Assembly: GCA_022763045.1 (NCBI GenBank)
Contig: JALEGI010000010.1
Coordinates: 44,619 to 108,618, forward strand
Reading direction: 5' to 3'
DNA: 64,000 bases
From: Simkaniaceae bacterium
GTDB taxonomy: Bacteria; Chlamydiota; Chlamydiia; Chlamydiales; JACRBE01
In this document: positions 8,421 through 15,538 of the stretch, piece after piece
How positions within the stretch are numbered: position 1 is the first letter of the stretch
How the letters are laid out: the number at the start of each line of letters is the position of its first letter
Position numbers and translations under genes: made by a program
The notes under the pieces: model-generated
The model's input: the letters and a program-made list of their open reading frames with translations, nothing else
The model's database searches: none
What the model was told of the DNA's origin: nothing

Positions 8421-10022
8421 ATGGAAACTCTTTCCTCAAGTCCGGCCGGGAAGCCTTTTGATCATTTTCCAGTGGGCTCAATGCCCATTTTGACCTCGTA
8501 TTTATCTTTAACCGATCAATTTGCCCTTGCTGGCACCTCTCACCGTTTTTACCGAAAAGTTTTGGCTACGATCTTTGCGTCAAGAAGAGAGGCTCTAATA
8601 GATACTGCCACGGTTTTTTTAGATAAAAACCCTACTTTCCCTGGCTCTCTATCTATCGTTATTAAAAAATTATCCAATTTAGCTAACAGAAGTTTTAATG
8701 AGATGGATAGGAAGCTAACTCGTATTCAGGGTCACTTACTCGAGGGTGTAGTCAGCTGTGATTTATCGACAATTGCTAGTGGCTCTTTATTTGGTGTTTC
8801 CTATGATTTCTTCGCTGTTGGAGTTGTTTATAGAGCAGCTCTGAGAGGCGATGTTGTAGCCCCTTCAGCTATGGCTAATTTTACAAAGGCTTGCTTGCGT
8901 CTTGGCGAACCAATGCGAGTGATCGAAGTCATCAAGATGGGCTTTATACTTGAAGGCAGTAACCTAACTAACTTTGCCGACTACAACCTTGCTCGCGGCA
9001 AATTTGAGCCGATCAAAGAGCTCTACAAAACACTTCCAAAACCAAAGGTGGGAGATGAACGATACGTATTTATGGCAAAGTCCTTATCTCTTTTTATCGC
9101 GCGAGATCGACTCCCAGAGTGTCGTGAATTTTTAAAGCTTGAGAAAAATTCGCAGTGGAGACGCTTATTATATAAAGACCTGTGCAAAAAACTTAGAGAA
9201 CATGGAAAATTCAGAGAATGTAGAGAGCATATTAAATATTGCAGTAAAGATGACCAAATGGAGCAGTATTTGTCTCTCGCTATAGATGCATTTAACTATA
9301 AAAATTATACAGAAGCTCACGACGCGTTTAACCAATTAACACATTTAAATTATATTAAGCCCTTTTTCTGGCACGTTTACAACTGTATGGGTAAAAAATG
9401 CAATGATCGAGATGTGCTAGATCTTCTTGTAAAAAAAACGAACTCGAAGACTTTATACATTTTAGCGGATAAGTATTTTCCCTTTTTTGTAAGAAAAGAG
9501 TGCTTGTATTTTGTATTAAAAATGTTAAAAAATTATCCAAAACTTCGAGGTAGATGGTGTTTTGAGTCGTTGGGAGTATACAAAGAAACTTCATTTCAGA
9601 TGCTCGAGCTTCTTACCGATCTGAATAAATTAGAGCTGACACCTCAATGGTTTAACAAATATGCAACCCCTGCAAATATAATAGCCATTGTGAAATATTT
9701 TGCTAAGGAATCAAAACTTCCAAATGCAATCCGTTTCTTGCGACATTTCGGTCATAAAGATAAAACATTCGAGAGCTGGAAAATTATCGTAGATGAGGTT
9801 TTCAAAATTCTACCTGCAAAATCTGCCATCAATCTAGTGGTGACTTTTGAGGATCGAGAGGTGATGAGTCATTGTATGTGTGATTTAGCTGAGAGGATTT
9901 CTCAAATGGAGGAAATAGATCCCACATTAAAAGAGCGCATGATTCACCTTCGCCGTTTGGTCTTACCGAAATACCAAGAGCTCTACTCTTTTCATTTAGA
10001 TGCCATTAAAAGACATCCCTAG
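8421..10022 (+). CDS. F-box-like protein with helical repeats
   Basis: 533-residue full-length paralogue of the gene at 7387-8283, transcribed divergently. Residues 14-53 (FDHFPVGSMPILTSYLSLTD then QFALAGTSHRFYRKVL) fit an F-box-like motif. The remaining about 480 residues are rich in alpha helices with TPR/PPR-like spacing, for example RECREHIKYCSKDDQMEQYL and NYKNYTEAHDAFNQL, a plausible substrate-binding solenoid. The gene is more AT-rich than flanking housekeeping genes. The strong ribosome site TAGGAGGT lies directly upstream of the start. A candidate secreted effector acting on host ubiquitin ligases; that role is inferred from domains, not shown. Confidence 0.7.
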   Translation: METLSSSPAGKPFDHFPVGSMPILTSYLSLTDQFALAGTSHRFYRKVLATIFASRREALIDTATVFLDKNPTFPGSLSIVIKKLSNLANRSFNEMDRKLTRIQGHLLEGVVSCDLSTIASGSLFGVSYDFFAVGVVYRAALRGDVVAPSAMANFTKACLRLGEPMRVIEVIKMGFILEGSNLTNFADYNLARGKFEPIKELYKTLPKPKVGDERYVFMAKSLSLFIARDRLPECREFLKLEKNSQWRRLLYKDLCKKLREHGKFRECREHIKYCSKDDQMEQYLSLAIDAFNYKNYTEAHDAFNQLTHLNYIKPFFWHVYNCMGKKCNDRDVLDLLVKKTNSKTLYILADKYFPFFVRKECLYFVLKMLKNYPKLRGRWCFESLGVYKETSFQMLELLTDLNKLELTPQWFNKYATPANIIAIVKYFAKESKLPNAIRFLRHFGHKDKTFESWKIIVDEVFKILPAKSAINLVVTFEDREVMSHCMCDLAERISQMEEIDPTLKERMIHLRRLVLPKYQELYSFHLDAIKRHP

Positions 10023-10065
10023 TTGATGGAATCAAGGGTTGCATCTACCTACCCATCCAAAATAG

Positions 10066-10086
10066 CTTGTAAAGCGGCTTTACAAG
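10066..10086. repeat. TGTAAAGC palindrome
   Basis: A near-perfect 21-base palindrome with arms CTTGTAAAGC and GCTTTACAAG around a central base. Close copies occur at 20341-20360 and 36547-36566 and a half copy at 63861-63875, always next to the structured repeats described below. It forms the left edge of the 10023-10464 gene-free stretch, all of which is repeat-like. Confidence 0.8.
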
Positions 10087-10095
10087 TGCTTAGAT

Positions 10096-10212
10096 TTCTC
10101 TAAAAACAGATCATAGCAACCAATCTGCTGCGCAGCTCTCCTCGCCAATAGCTGGGCTATTGGACTGCGTCGCACTACTTGCATCTTGATCACTCTGACA
10201 GTTTTAGAAAAA
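10096..10212 (-). repeat. Structured intergenic repeat, copy A1
   Basis: Read on the minus strand, this copy contains AAGATGCAAGTAGTG, the loop strand GCGACGCAG, a perfect hairpin (CCAATAGC/GCTATTGG), then GCGAGGAGAGC and CAGATTGGTTGCTATGATC. These align with the corresponding blocks of copies C and E2, while the stem sequences differ completely. It is the most diverged copy, with a wobble-rich closing stem. Confidence 0.65.
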
Positions 10213-10298
10213 TGACGCACTTACAAAACCGCTTGCGGCTTTGCAACGCAAAGTTTCTCTCGGTAAAGCCAGGAATTTTAGTAGCTATATAGGATATC

Positions 10299-10453
10299 AA
10301 AGTTTGACTGTAATCAACTTGAAGTGAGCCTTCAGGGCTCACAGAGTGCCGGAGATTTTTTCTAACGCGAGGAGCCCGCGTGTATCTGACACGCGCGACG
10401 AGCGTTAGGAGAAAGATTCGGTACTATGTGAGGCATTAACTAACGTTATGCCC
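10299..10453 (+). repeat. Structured intergenic repeat, copy A2
   Basis: Successive hairpins are visible: AAGTTTGA/TCAACTT, GTGAGCC/GGCTCAC, then an outer helix GTGCCG/CGGTAC, a purine-rich internal loop, an inner helix TAACGC/GCGTTA, a second loop (GAGGAG on one strand, GACGAG on the other) and a terminal arm CGCGTGT/ACACGCG, followed by a last hairpin GGCA-TAAC/GTTA-TGCC. The order of the GAGGAG and GACGA strands is swapped relative to copy C. It ends 11 bases from the 3' end of tRNA-Arg. Confidence 0.75.
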
Positions 10454-10464
10454 AATAAGAGATG

Positions 10465-10538
10465 CGCACCGAGAGGGATTCGAACCCCCAACCACCTGGT
10501 CCGAAGCCAGGTACTCTATCCAATTGAGCTATCGGTGC
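10465..10538 (-). tRNA. tRNA-Arg (anticodon TCG)
   Basis: 74-base cloverleaf on the minus strand: acceptor GCACCGA pairs with TCGGTGC, discriminator G; D-arm TAGCTCAATTGGATAGAG; anticodon stem CCTGG/CCAGG with loop CTTCGGA, giving anticodon TCG (reads CGA); T-loop GGTTCGAATCC. CCA is not encoded. Confidence 0.95.
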
Positions 10539-10573
10539 ACCCCGAAAAGCATACCAAAACACCCAATAAACGG

Positions 10574-11425
10574 CTATGAATTTGAAGGGAGCTGAGCAAA
10601 AGGTGCGATGGTGTTAAATGCGCTTGTAGCCATCATGTAAAAATCTGTCACAAGCGATTTTACCTGCGTATTTCCCCCAAGATCATCTCCAAAGTCGCTG
10701 TAGAGCGCTTTGACTGCAGATAGAGACGAGAGCCCCATCATCGCGGGTCCTGAGTAGTTATACTCCAATCCTCCACTTCCATAATCATCCTGGTGCAAAA
10801 CTCCATTTGCTGCGACCTGAAAGGTCTTCTCCACATCGAGAAAATTGGCATCTGTGGGAGTGGCCAATCCTCCCTTTGTGAGATCATCCGTTGACATGCT
10901 TCCGACATAAAAAGAGCCGTAGCCTTCTGAGGGATTGGGCTGTAGGTCGGGGCCCATGCTGTTCATGTAGTTTAAAAATCCGTTCATCCCTGTAGGGTGA
11001 AAGCCTTTAACAAAAGAGGGATCCTCAGCTTGGACCGAGCCTCCATGCAGCCCTGCAAGTAAAAAACCCAACACCTTCTGCCCTTGGTCGGCTGTTAGGG
11101 TCCCCTGCGTGACTAAATTTGACAGCGTGGTGTAGGCGCTGGCGGTGTATTTCAGGGTGTTAAAGGCGCTTGTGGCAAAAATGTTACTCATGTCTTGCTG
11201 ATTCTTTGGCTCTAATTTGGGGGTAGGCAATTTCGCAAAGGCCTCCATAGCGGGTATCTCTTCGGGATTGGGAAAGGGGCCCTTACCTAGATCGCCGAAA
11301 TAATTTGCATAGGTATTGATTCCATAGGGCTTAAAATTGAGCAGCGTCTTAAGCTGATCATAGTTTCCCATATCAAAGTTTGTGGGCTCTGATGGGGTTG
11401 TATTTGGGGTGCCACCAATTTCCAT
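10574..11425 (-). CDS. Hypothetical protein
   Basis: 283-residue protein, no signal peptide, no membrane segment and no cysteine seen; rich in Asn, Gly, Ser and Thr. The short motif ATSAFNT occurs twice, about residues 85-92 and 266-272, the first followed by LKYTASAYTTLSNLV, suggesting two related helical segments. The proline- and threonine-rich N-terminus (GGTPNTTPSEPTN) would be compatible with a type III secretion signal, but this cannot be decided by reading. It lies between tRNA-Arg and the divergent recO. I do not recognise the family. Confidence 0.7.
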   Translation of the reverse strand: MEIGGTPNTTPSEPTNFDMGNYDQLKTLLNFKPYGINTYANYFGDLGKGPFPNPEEIPAMEAFAKLPTPKLEPKNQQDMSNIFATSAFNTLKYTASAYTTLSNLVTQGTLTADQGQKVLGFLLAGLHGGSVQAEDPSFVKGFHPTGMNGFLNYMNSMGPDLQPNPSEGYGSFYVGSMSTDDLTKGGLATPTDANFLDVEKTFQVAANGVLHQDDYGSGGLEYNYSGPAMMGLSSLSAVKALYSDFGDDLGGNTQVKSLVTDFYMMATSAFNTIAPFAQLPSNS

Positions 11426-11484
11426 AAAATGCTCTTTTTTAATTACCCATAGTTGAAAAGGCTTTAATATGCAAAAATTGAGAC

Positions 11485-12132
11485 ATGAAAGAGTTTGAAA
11501 CAGATGGGATTGTGCTCAATCGCTTCGATTTTCGTGAAAAGGAGCGGATTTTGCACCTTTTCACCCCTGAACATGGGGTGCTCCACGTGATTGCCAAAAA
11601 GCTCTCTCCAAAGAATTTGACCCACGCCTCGCTCACTTCACCGTTGACGCGGGGACGCTACCATGTGCTGCAGGGGCGCTCAGATCTACTCAAATTTAAG
11701 GATGGAACCGTCGATGAGATGCACTTGGGTGTGCGGGGCGACTATGATCGGCTCGAGGCAGCTTTGGGTATGTTGAGGCTGGTAAATAAGACCCAGCTTC
11801 CCGATAAACCGGCGCCGCAGCTCTACCACTTGCTGCGCATCTACTTGAAGGCCCTCGAGGTGGGTAGTGCAAGGCACTTGCACACCTCATTTGCGATTAA
11901 GCTGCTGAAGCACGATGGGATGCTCTCTGAGGGAGGGTGCGGGCACTGCGAGCTCGAGGCGAGCCGTTGGATGCAGGGTGAGCGCTTCTGCAAACGCCAT
12001 GCTCCTGCGGGATCTATTGGCATCGATTTGGCTCTTGTTGATGCGATTGCAGGGGTGCGCAAATTGAGCGATCTGTATGCGATGCCCATTTCGGAGAGCT
12101 TCTATCGCGAGATGATCTCAAATCTAGAGTAG
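11485..12132 (+). CDS. recO: DNA repair protein RecO
   Basis: 215-residue RecO-like recombination mediator, which with RecF and RecR loads RecA onto SSB-coated DNA. The N-terminal OB-fold is visible (ETDGIVLNRFDFREKERIL, then HVIAKKL), followed by a helical domain and a zinc-finger-like region (GGCGHCELEA...GERFCKRHA). Length fits short RecO proteins. In C. trachomatis, as I recall, recO lies a few genes from yidD and pheT, matching this region. The 3' end overlaps the convergent Inc-like gene by 31 bases. Confidence 0.85.
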   Translation: MKEFETDGIVLNRFDFREKERILHLFTPEHGVLHVIAKKLSPKNLTHASLTSPLTRGRYHVLQGRSDLLKFKDGTVDEMHLGVRGDYDRLEAALGMLRLVNKTQLPDKPAPQLYHLLRIYLKALEVGSARHLHTSFAIKLLKHDGMLSEGGCGHCELEASRWMQGERFCKRHAPAGSIGIDLALVDAIAGVRKLSDLYAMPISESFYREMISNLE

Positions 12133-12743
12133 AGCTTTTTCTCCTTCAAACTTGCCTTTGCTGTGCAAGCGTAGGTCGCTTTGACGACATTGTCTTCGTC
12201 TGAGAGCTCAAACACGTGTCTGTGACAAACCTCTTTTCCATCAAAGCTCACTTTCACCTCAGTGGGTCTTAAACGGTGCGGATCTTTCATTGTTGCCATT
12301 TGCTGTTGCAGAGACTCAGTGGCTCGCATAACGGTGTCGAATGTGAAGAGTTTCATCACATCATCAGCTCTTGTTGGAGCGAGCTTTTTTACCTCTGAAT
12401 GCACCGATGCAAAAGTTGCACGGCTCAGGTCGATTGTCGTGTTTCCGATTGTTAACTCAATCCGCTGATCTGGGCGATCGGCGTACTCGAGCTTGAAGCG
12501 CTCGCTATACTTTTTCTCAACGCCATCTTCAATCAGATCTTTATAGGCGTTTTTATTAGCATTTGTAATGAAAATGAGTCCTATGGCAATTGCGGCAACA
12601 GCCCCAGCGACGATGAGCGCAACTGCGGGCAAGCCTGCGGCTAGAGAGACAACAGCTGTAATTCCAGCGGCAACTAACAGGGCCTTTCCGACGTTTGCGC
12701 GAACGATATGGGGAGGTGCACTATATTGTGGGATTCTTTCCAT
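12102..12743 (-). CDS. Inc-like membrane protein 1
   Basis: 213-residue protein whose residues 21-60 form one long bilobed hydrophobic stretch (ALLVAAGITAVVSLAAG then VALIVAGAVAAIAIGLIFI), the hallmark of chlamydial inclusion-membrane proteins inserted in the host vacuole by type III secretion. The remainder is a charged soluble domain. The ATG at 12743 has a perfect AGGAGGT site and is preferred over the upstream frame. That leader (AGGAGGTTATTATGGA) is the same as that of the F-box-like gene at 8283. Third in a row of three Inc-like genes. Inc assignment is inferred from the hydrophobic profile. Confidence 0.7.
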   Translation of the reverse strand: MERIPQYSAPPHIVRANVGKALLVAAGITAVVSLAAGLPAVALIVAGAVAAIAIGLIFITNANKNAYKDLIEDGVEKKYSERFKLEYADRPDQRIELTIGNTTIDLSRATFASVHSEVKKLAPTRADDVMKLFTFDTVMRATESLQQQMATMKDPHRLRPTEVKVSFDGKEVCHRHVFELSDEDNVVKATYACTAKASLKEKKLYSRFEIISR

Positions 12744-12790
12744 AATAACCTCCTTGCGAAACAATTCAATTATAAACCAAATTTTAATTT

Positions 12791-12828
12791 AAATAAACCC
12801 ATTAAAAATTATTTTAACGGGTTTATTT
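12791..12828. terminator. Hairpin between Inc-like genes
   Basis: AAATAAACCC (12791-12800) pairs perfectly with GGGTTTATTT (12819-12828); the AT-rich stem base gives U-rich ends in both directions. It lies after the stop of the 12855-13382 gene and may terminate or attenuate transcription between Inc-like genes. Confidence 0.5.
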
Positions 12829-12854
12829 TGGTTAAGAAGTTGGATTTAAGAAGA

Positions 12855-13382
12855 TTACGCTGTGGGCGTCATTTTCCCTGAAGGAAGCTTGACCGGCTTT
12901 CGAGCAAACATCAAAGGGTGACCAGCGGCTGGAGCCGGCCTGCGCCGCGGCATTGGACGCAAAGGAGCCGGACCTCTTTGCTTGCCCAATTGCATTTGAA
13001 GCGCTTTTACCTGATCTTTTAAGACGCCGTGAGCTCGACTTGCCAATCCGAGGCGACGCCCCTGATCGTGAGAGGCCTGTCCGATTTGTTTGACGTAGTT
13101 TGCTAGGGCCTGATTTTGGGCCAGAGATTGACGTCCCATGTGGTTTGAGCGTCTAACAAAGAATGCCCCACCGATAACGGCTGTGACTAAAGTCGCGCCG
13201 AGAAGTACTCCAAGAGCGGTTACCGCTCCAACGGCAATTGCTAAGCCGCCGCTAGCAATGACTGCGGCAACAAAGACAACAAGGGCTGCTGCCATTACTT
13301 TGTCTTCAAGGGGGCTTTTAAAATCTAATGTTTGTAGTTGATGCGTTTGTTGATCAACTTTAACTGCTGATGCTTTATCCAT
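12855..13382 (-). CDS. Inc-like membrane protein 2
   Basis: 175-residue protein with a bilobed hydrophobic region at about 30-76 (KVMAAALVVFVAAVIASGGL then AIAVGAVTALGVLLGATLVT), followed by a soluble C-terminus with a possible coiled coil (HGVLKDQVKALQMQL) and a Pro/Arg-rich tail (PLRPMPRRRPAPAAG). Its membrane region resembles Inc-like protein 3 (KKVMIAALAVLLAGGIATGG), so the two probably arose by duplication. GGAG lies upstream of the ATG. Probable inclusion-membrane protein; function unknown. Confidence 0.7.
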   Translation of the reverse strand: MDKASAVKVDQQTHQLQTLDFKSPLEDKVMAAALVVFVAAVIASGGLAIAVGAVTALGVLLGATLVTAVIGGAFFVRRSNHMGRQSLAQNQALANYVKQIGQASHDQGRRLGLASRAHGVLKDQVKALQMQLGKQRGPAPLRPMPRRRPAPAAGHPLMFARKPVKLPSGKMTPTA

Positions 13383-13471
13383 TATTATTCTCCAATTATT
13401 ATAAGATATTAGTATCCGAAAATAATTTTACAATAAAGATAAATTAACCTAAACAGTTAAAATTAAAACTG

Positions 13472-14005
13472 TTACGCCTGAACCCTAAAAACAATTGGAT
13501 TCATTCGGGGAGGTGGTCCAAGATCTGTGCGTTGCTTAGCAGGTAATTTTTTACCTTCTAGCATTTTAGAACGCCACATTGCCTCAAGATCGGTCTCAAA
13601 TGCTCTCTGATGAACCGCTTCGCTTCTCTGTTGTTCTTGAGCACTTGGAAGCATTGGGGCGACTCGCGAAAATTGCGCCTCTGATAGACCCTTTTCCAAA
13701 GTCTTATTTTGTTTTTGAAGAAGCTTCACTTGTTCACATAAAATTTTAACTTCTAAATTGAGTTTTTTCTCGTCTTTTTTAGGTAGTAAAAGAGCTGTTG
13801 CGAAGAGAGCTGCAGCAGTTGCAACTGTTGCAAGGGCGGCCGCTAAGATAACTACAGCGCCAAAGGCAAATGCGAGTCCACCAGTAGCAATTCCACCTGC
13901 GAGCAAAACTGCTAGGGCCGCAATCATCACCTTTTTTTGCGTTGTCAATTTGTTATTTTGAACGATTGGTAAATTTTGCGTTGAACTTACCGCTGTGATA
14001 TCCAT
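13472..14005 (-). CDS. Inc-like membrane protein 3
   Basis: 177-residue protein with a bilobed hydrophobic region at 27-74 and a following coiled-coil stretch (LEVKILCEQVKLLQKQNKTL). The ATG at 14005 is chosen because GGAGGG lies five bases upstream; the frame extends to 14044 without a ribosome site. The coiled coil behind the membrane hairpin recalls IncA-type proteins with SNARE-like helices, though no such motif can be asserted. A weak hairpin (AACAGTT/AACTGTT, 13452-13473) overlaps the stop. Confidence 0.7.
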   Translation of the reverse strand: MDITAVSSTQNLPIVQNNKLTTQKKVMIAALAVLLAGGIATGGLAFAFGAVVILAAALATVATAAALFATALLLPKKDEKKLNLEVKILCEQVKLLQKQNKTLEKGLSEAQFSRVAPMLPSAQEQQRSEAVHQRAFETDLEAMWRSKMLEGKKLPAKQRTDLGPPPRMNPIVFRVQA

Positions 14006-14075
14006 ATTTCCCTCCATATCTATAAGGTACTCTATCATACTCACTTATTAAATTTAATATAATTATAAATTTAAT

Positions 14076-14104
14076 AAAAAAGCCCCTAATTAAAAATTAG
14101 GGGC
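14076..14104 (-). terminator. Rho-independent terminator of tRNA-Leu
   Basis: On the minus strand a perfect 10-bp stem (GCCCCTAATT/AATTAGGGGC) with a 3-base loop is followed by six T residues, just downstream of the tRNA-Leu 3' end. Confidence 0.85.
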
Positions 14105-14110
14105 CAGATA

Positions 14111-14197
14111 TGCGAAAGGGGGGACTCGAACCCCCACAGGAGTTGTGTTCCCACTACCACCTCAAGGTAGCGCGTCTACCAATTCCGCCACTTCCGC
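14111..14197 (-). tRNA. tRNA-Leu (anticodon GAG)
   Basis: 87-base class II tRNA on the minus strand: acceptor GCGGAAG pairs with CTTTCGC, discriminator A; anticodon stem CTACC/GGTAG with loop TTGAGGT, anticodon GAG; long variable arm (TGGGAACACAACTCCTGT); T-loop GTTCGAG. CCA is not encoded. A clear terminator follows. Confidence 0.95.
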
Positions 14198-14240
14198 ATG
14201 GCTGAATTACCGGAAAGTATATTCTAGCGTGCATTTTGGA

Positions 14241-15278
14241 TCAAGGATTTGTTATGGCATCGCACACAGTCGTCACAAAAAAGTCTTCGGTGTAGCGCTG
14301 GGCATGCTTTGATTTGAGAAATTCTTGGATATTTTCTAGATAGGCATTGAATGTTGTCTCATCGATTGATTCGAGATGAGAGAGAAGCGCCTCATACGAG
14401 TCAAAATCGCGGCGATCGATGTAGCAATTAGGGGGGATTTCACTCTGGACATTGGGGGCGCCGAGATAGATAGGAACGCAGCCAGCGGCAAAGCAATCAA
14501 AGATTTTTTCCGTGATGTAGCCTGTGAGGGCCTTGGTATTTTCGTAGCAGATTGCAAAGCGGTAGTCTTGCAAGGTAGCAATTTTATCTGGTGTGGAGCC
14601 TTTGTAATTGCGATATCCCTTTTTCTCCCAGCCATAGCCGTAGAGATCAAAAAGGCCTGGGTAGTTTTCGAAAAAGCGGACGGCCTCTTCTCTTTCAGAA
14701 TAGATTTCCATCGGATGGTTTGAGCTTTTATTCGCATTGATGAGACAGAGAAATTTTCGCTCTTCAAATGTCTGGGTAGATCCCCGATAGGGGCGCAATA
14801 CGGGATAGTAAAATTTGAAAAACTTTTCATTGTCGACCACATCGTCATTGAAGGTGTAGATTTTGGAGAAGTGCTTGTAGGTGCGGCTTGAGTATTGATT
14901 AGGAACAATTGTGGGCGGCTCAATTTGAAAGAGGATGAGCTTATCTGGGGGGAGATTGTAAATTTTGCGATGGTGAATGAAGTAGGGAAGGTTGAAGACA
15001 ACAAATTTATCGACCTCTTTTTTGGGACGCATCCACGGCACCATTTTCTGATACCACTGCAATTTTTTGGGGACCTTTTCAAGGCTTGTGGTATCGACGG
15101 TGTAGCCCTTTTCATTGAGCTTGTAGTGGAGCTTTTCCCAAAGCGAGAGCTCTTCATATTTGCGATTGAGAGCAGTTGTGAAAAGGGTGCCAACATGCTC
15201 TTCGTTGGTCGGGACGACTTCGATGCGCTGCACGCAAAAAGCCTGCGTTAAAATGAGGGAATACAAAAACCATTTCAT
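14241..15278 (-). CDS. Glycosyltransferase family 10 (fucosyltransferase-like)
   Basis: 345-residue protein with the GT10 alpha-1,3-fucosyltransferase core in its C-terminal half: YRFAICYENTKALTGYITEK, then IFDCFAAGCVPIYLGAPNVQ and NCYIDRRDF, the GDP-sugar-binding region of the family. Enzymes of this kind decorate LPS or surface glycans, in other bacteria mimicking host Lewis antigens. The N-terminus (MKWFLYSLILTQAFC) is hydrophobic like a signal peptide or anchor, unusual for bacterial members, which are cytosolic. It is divergent from yidD, with only 20 bases between starts and TATAAT at about 15284. Confidence 0.85.
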   Translation of the reverse strand: MKWFLYSLILTQAFCVQRIEVVPTNEEHVGTLFTTALNRKYEELSLWEKLHYKLNEKGYTVDTTSLEKVPKKLQWYQKMVPWMRPKKEVDKFVVFNLPYFIHHRKIYNLPPDKLILFQIEPPTIVPNQYSSRTYKHFSKIYTFNDDVVDNEKFFKFYYPVLRPYRGSTQTFEERKFLCLINANKSSNHPMEIYSEREEAVRFFENYPGLFDLYGYGWEKKGYRNYKGSTPDKIATLQDYRFAICYENTKALTGYITEKIFDCFAAGCVPIYLGAPNVQSEIPPNCYIDRRDFDSYEALLSHLESIDETTFNAYLENIQEFLKSKHAQRYTEDFFVTTVCDAITNP

Positions 15279-15298
15279 GCGGGTATAATGCTATTGAG

Positions 15299-15538
15299 AT
15301 GGTTAAAAGGCTACTGATTTTTCTAATTCGTATTTACCAAAAATGGCTCTCCCCTCTTTTGGGGCAAAGGTGCCGTTTTTATCCAAGTTGCTCGAGCTAT
15401 GCAAAAGAGTCTCTTGAAACTCATGGCGCGCTGAAAGGTGGGTGGCTCACCTTGCGGCGGCTTGTGAAGTGTGGTCCGTGGCATCCGGGGGGTCTAGATG
15501 AAGTTCCTGGCCAGGGCGCAGATAGCGGCGAGCGTTGA
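15299..15538 (+). CDS. yidD: Membrane protein insertion efficiency factor YidD
   Basis: 79-residue YidD: amphipathic N-terminus (LLIFLIRIYQKWLSPLL), the conserved CRFYPSCSSYA block, the GALKGGWLTLRRLVKCGPWH block and GGLDEVP. It assists YidC-dependent membrane insertion at the inner membrane. The position before the LysM protein and pheT matches the chlamydial order I recall. Its last 31 codons overlap, antisense, the end of the LysM gene, including the conserved CGPWHPGG part, so both frames are under selection there. Confidence 0.92.
   Translation: MVKRLLIFLIRIYQKWLSPLLGQRCRFYPSCSSYAKESLETHGALKGGWLTLRRLVKCGPWHPGGLDEVPGQGADSGER

Noticed and set aside
10066..10453. Possible CRISPR array or rRNA fragment in the repeat-rich gap
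   Set aside because: The repeats are few, differ in sequence and lack regular spacing or unique spacers, and no cas genes are near; nothing resembles rRNA.
10465..10538. Integration site (att) at tRNA-Arg
   Set aside because: No integrase gene and no direct repeat of the tRNA 3' end was found in the neighbourhood.
14336..15196. Long open frame (286 codons) on the minus strand inside the fucosyltransferase gene in another frame
   Set aside because: Composition is Ser/Thr/Pro/Lys-biased as expected for an out-of-frame shadow, there is no ribosome site, and the GT10 frame is conserved throughout.
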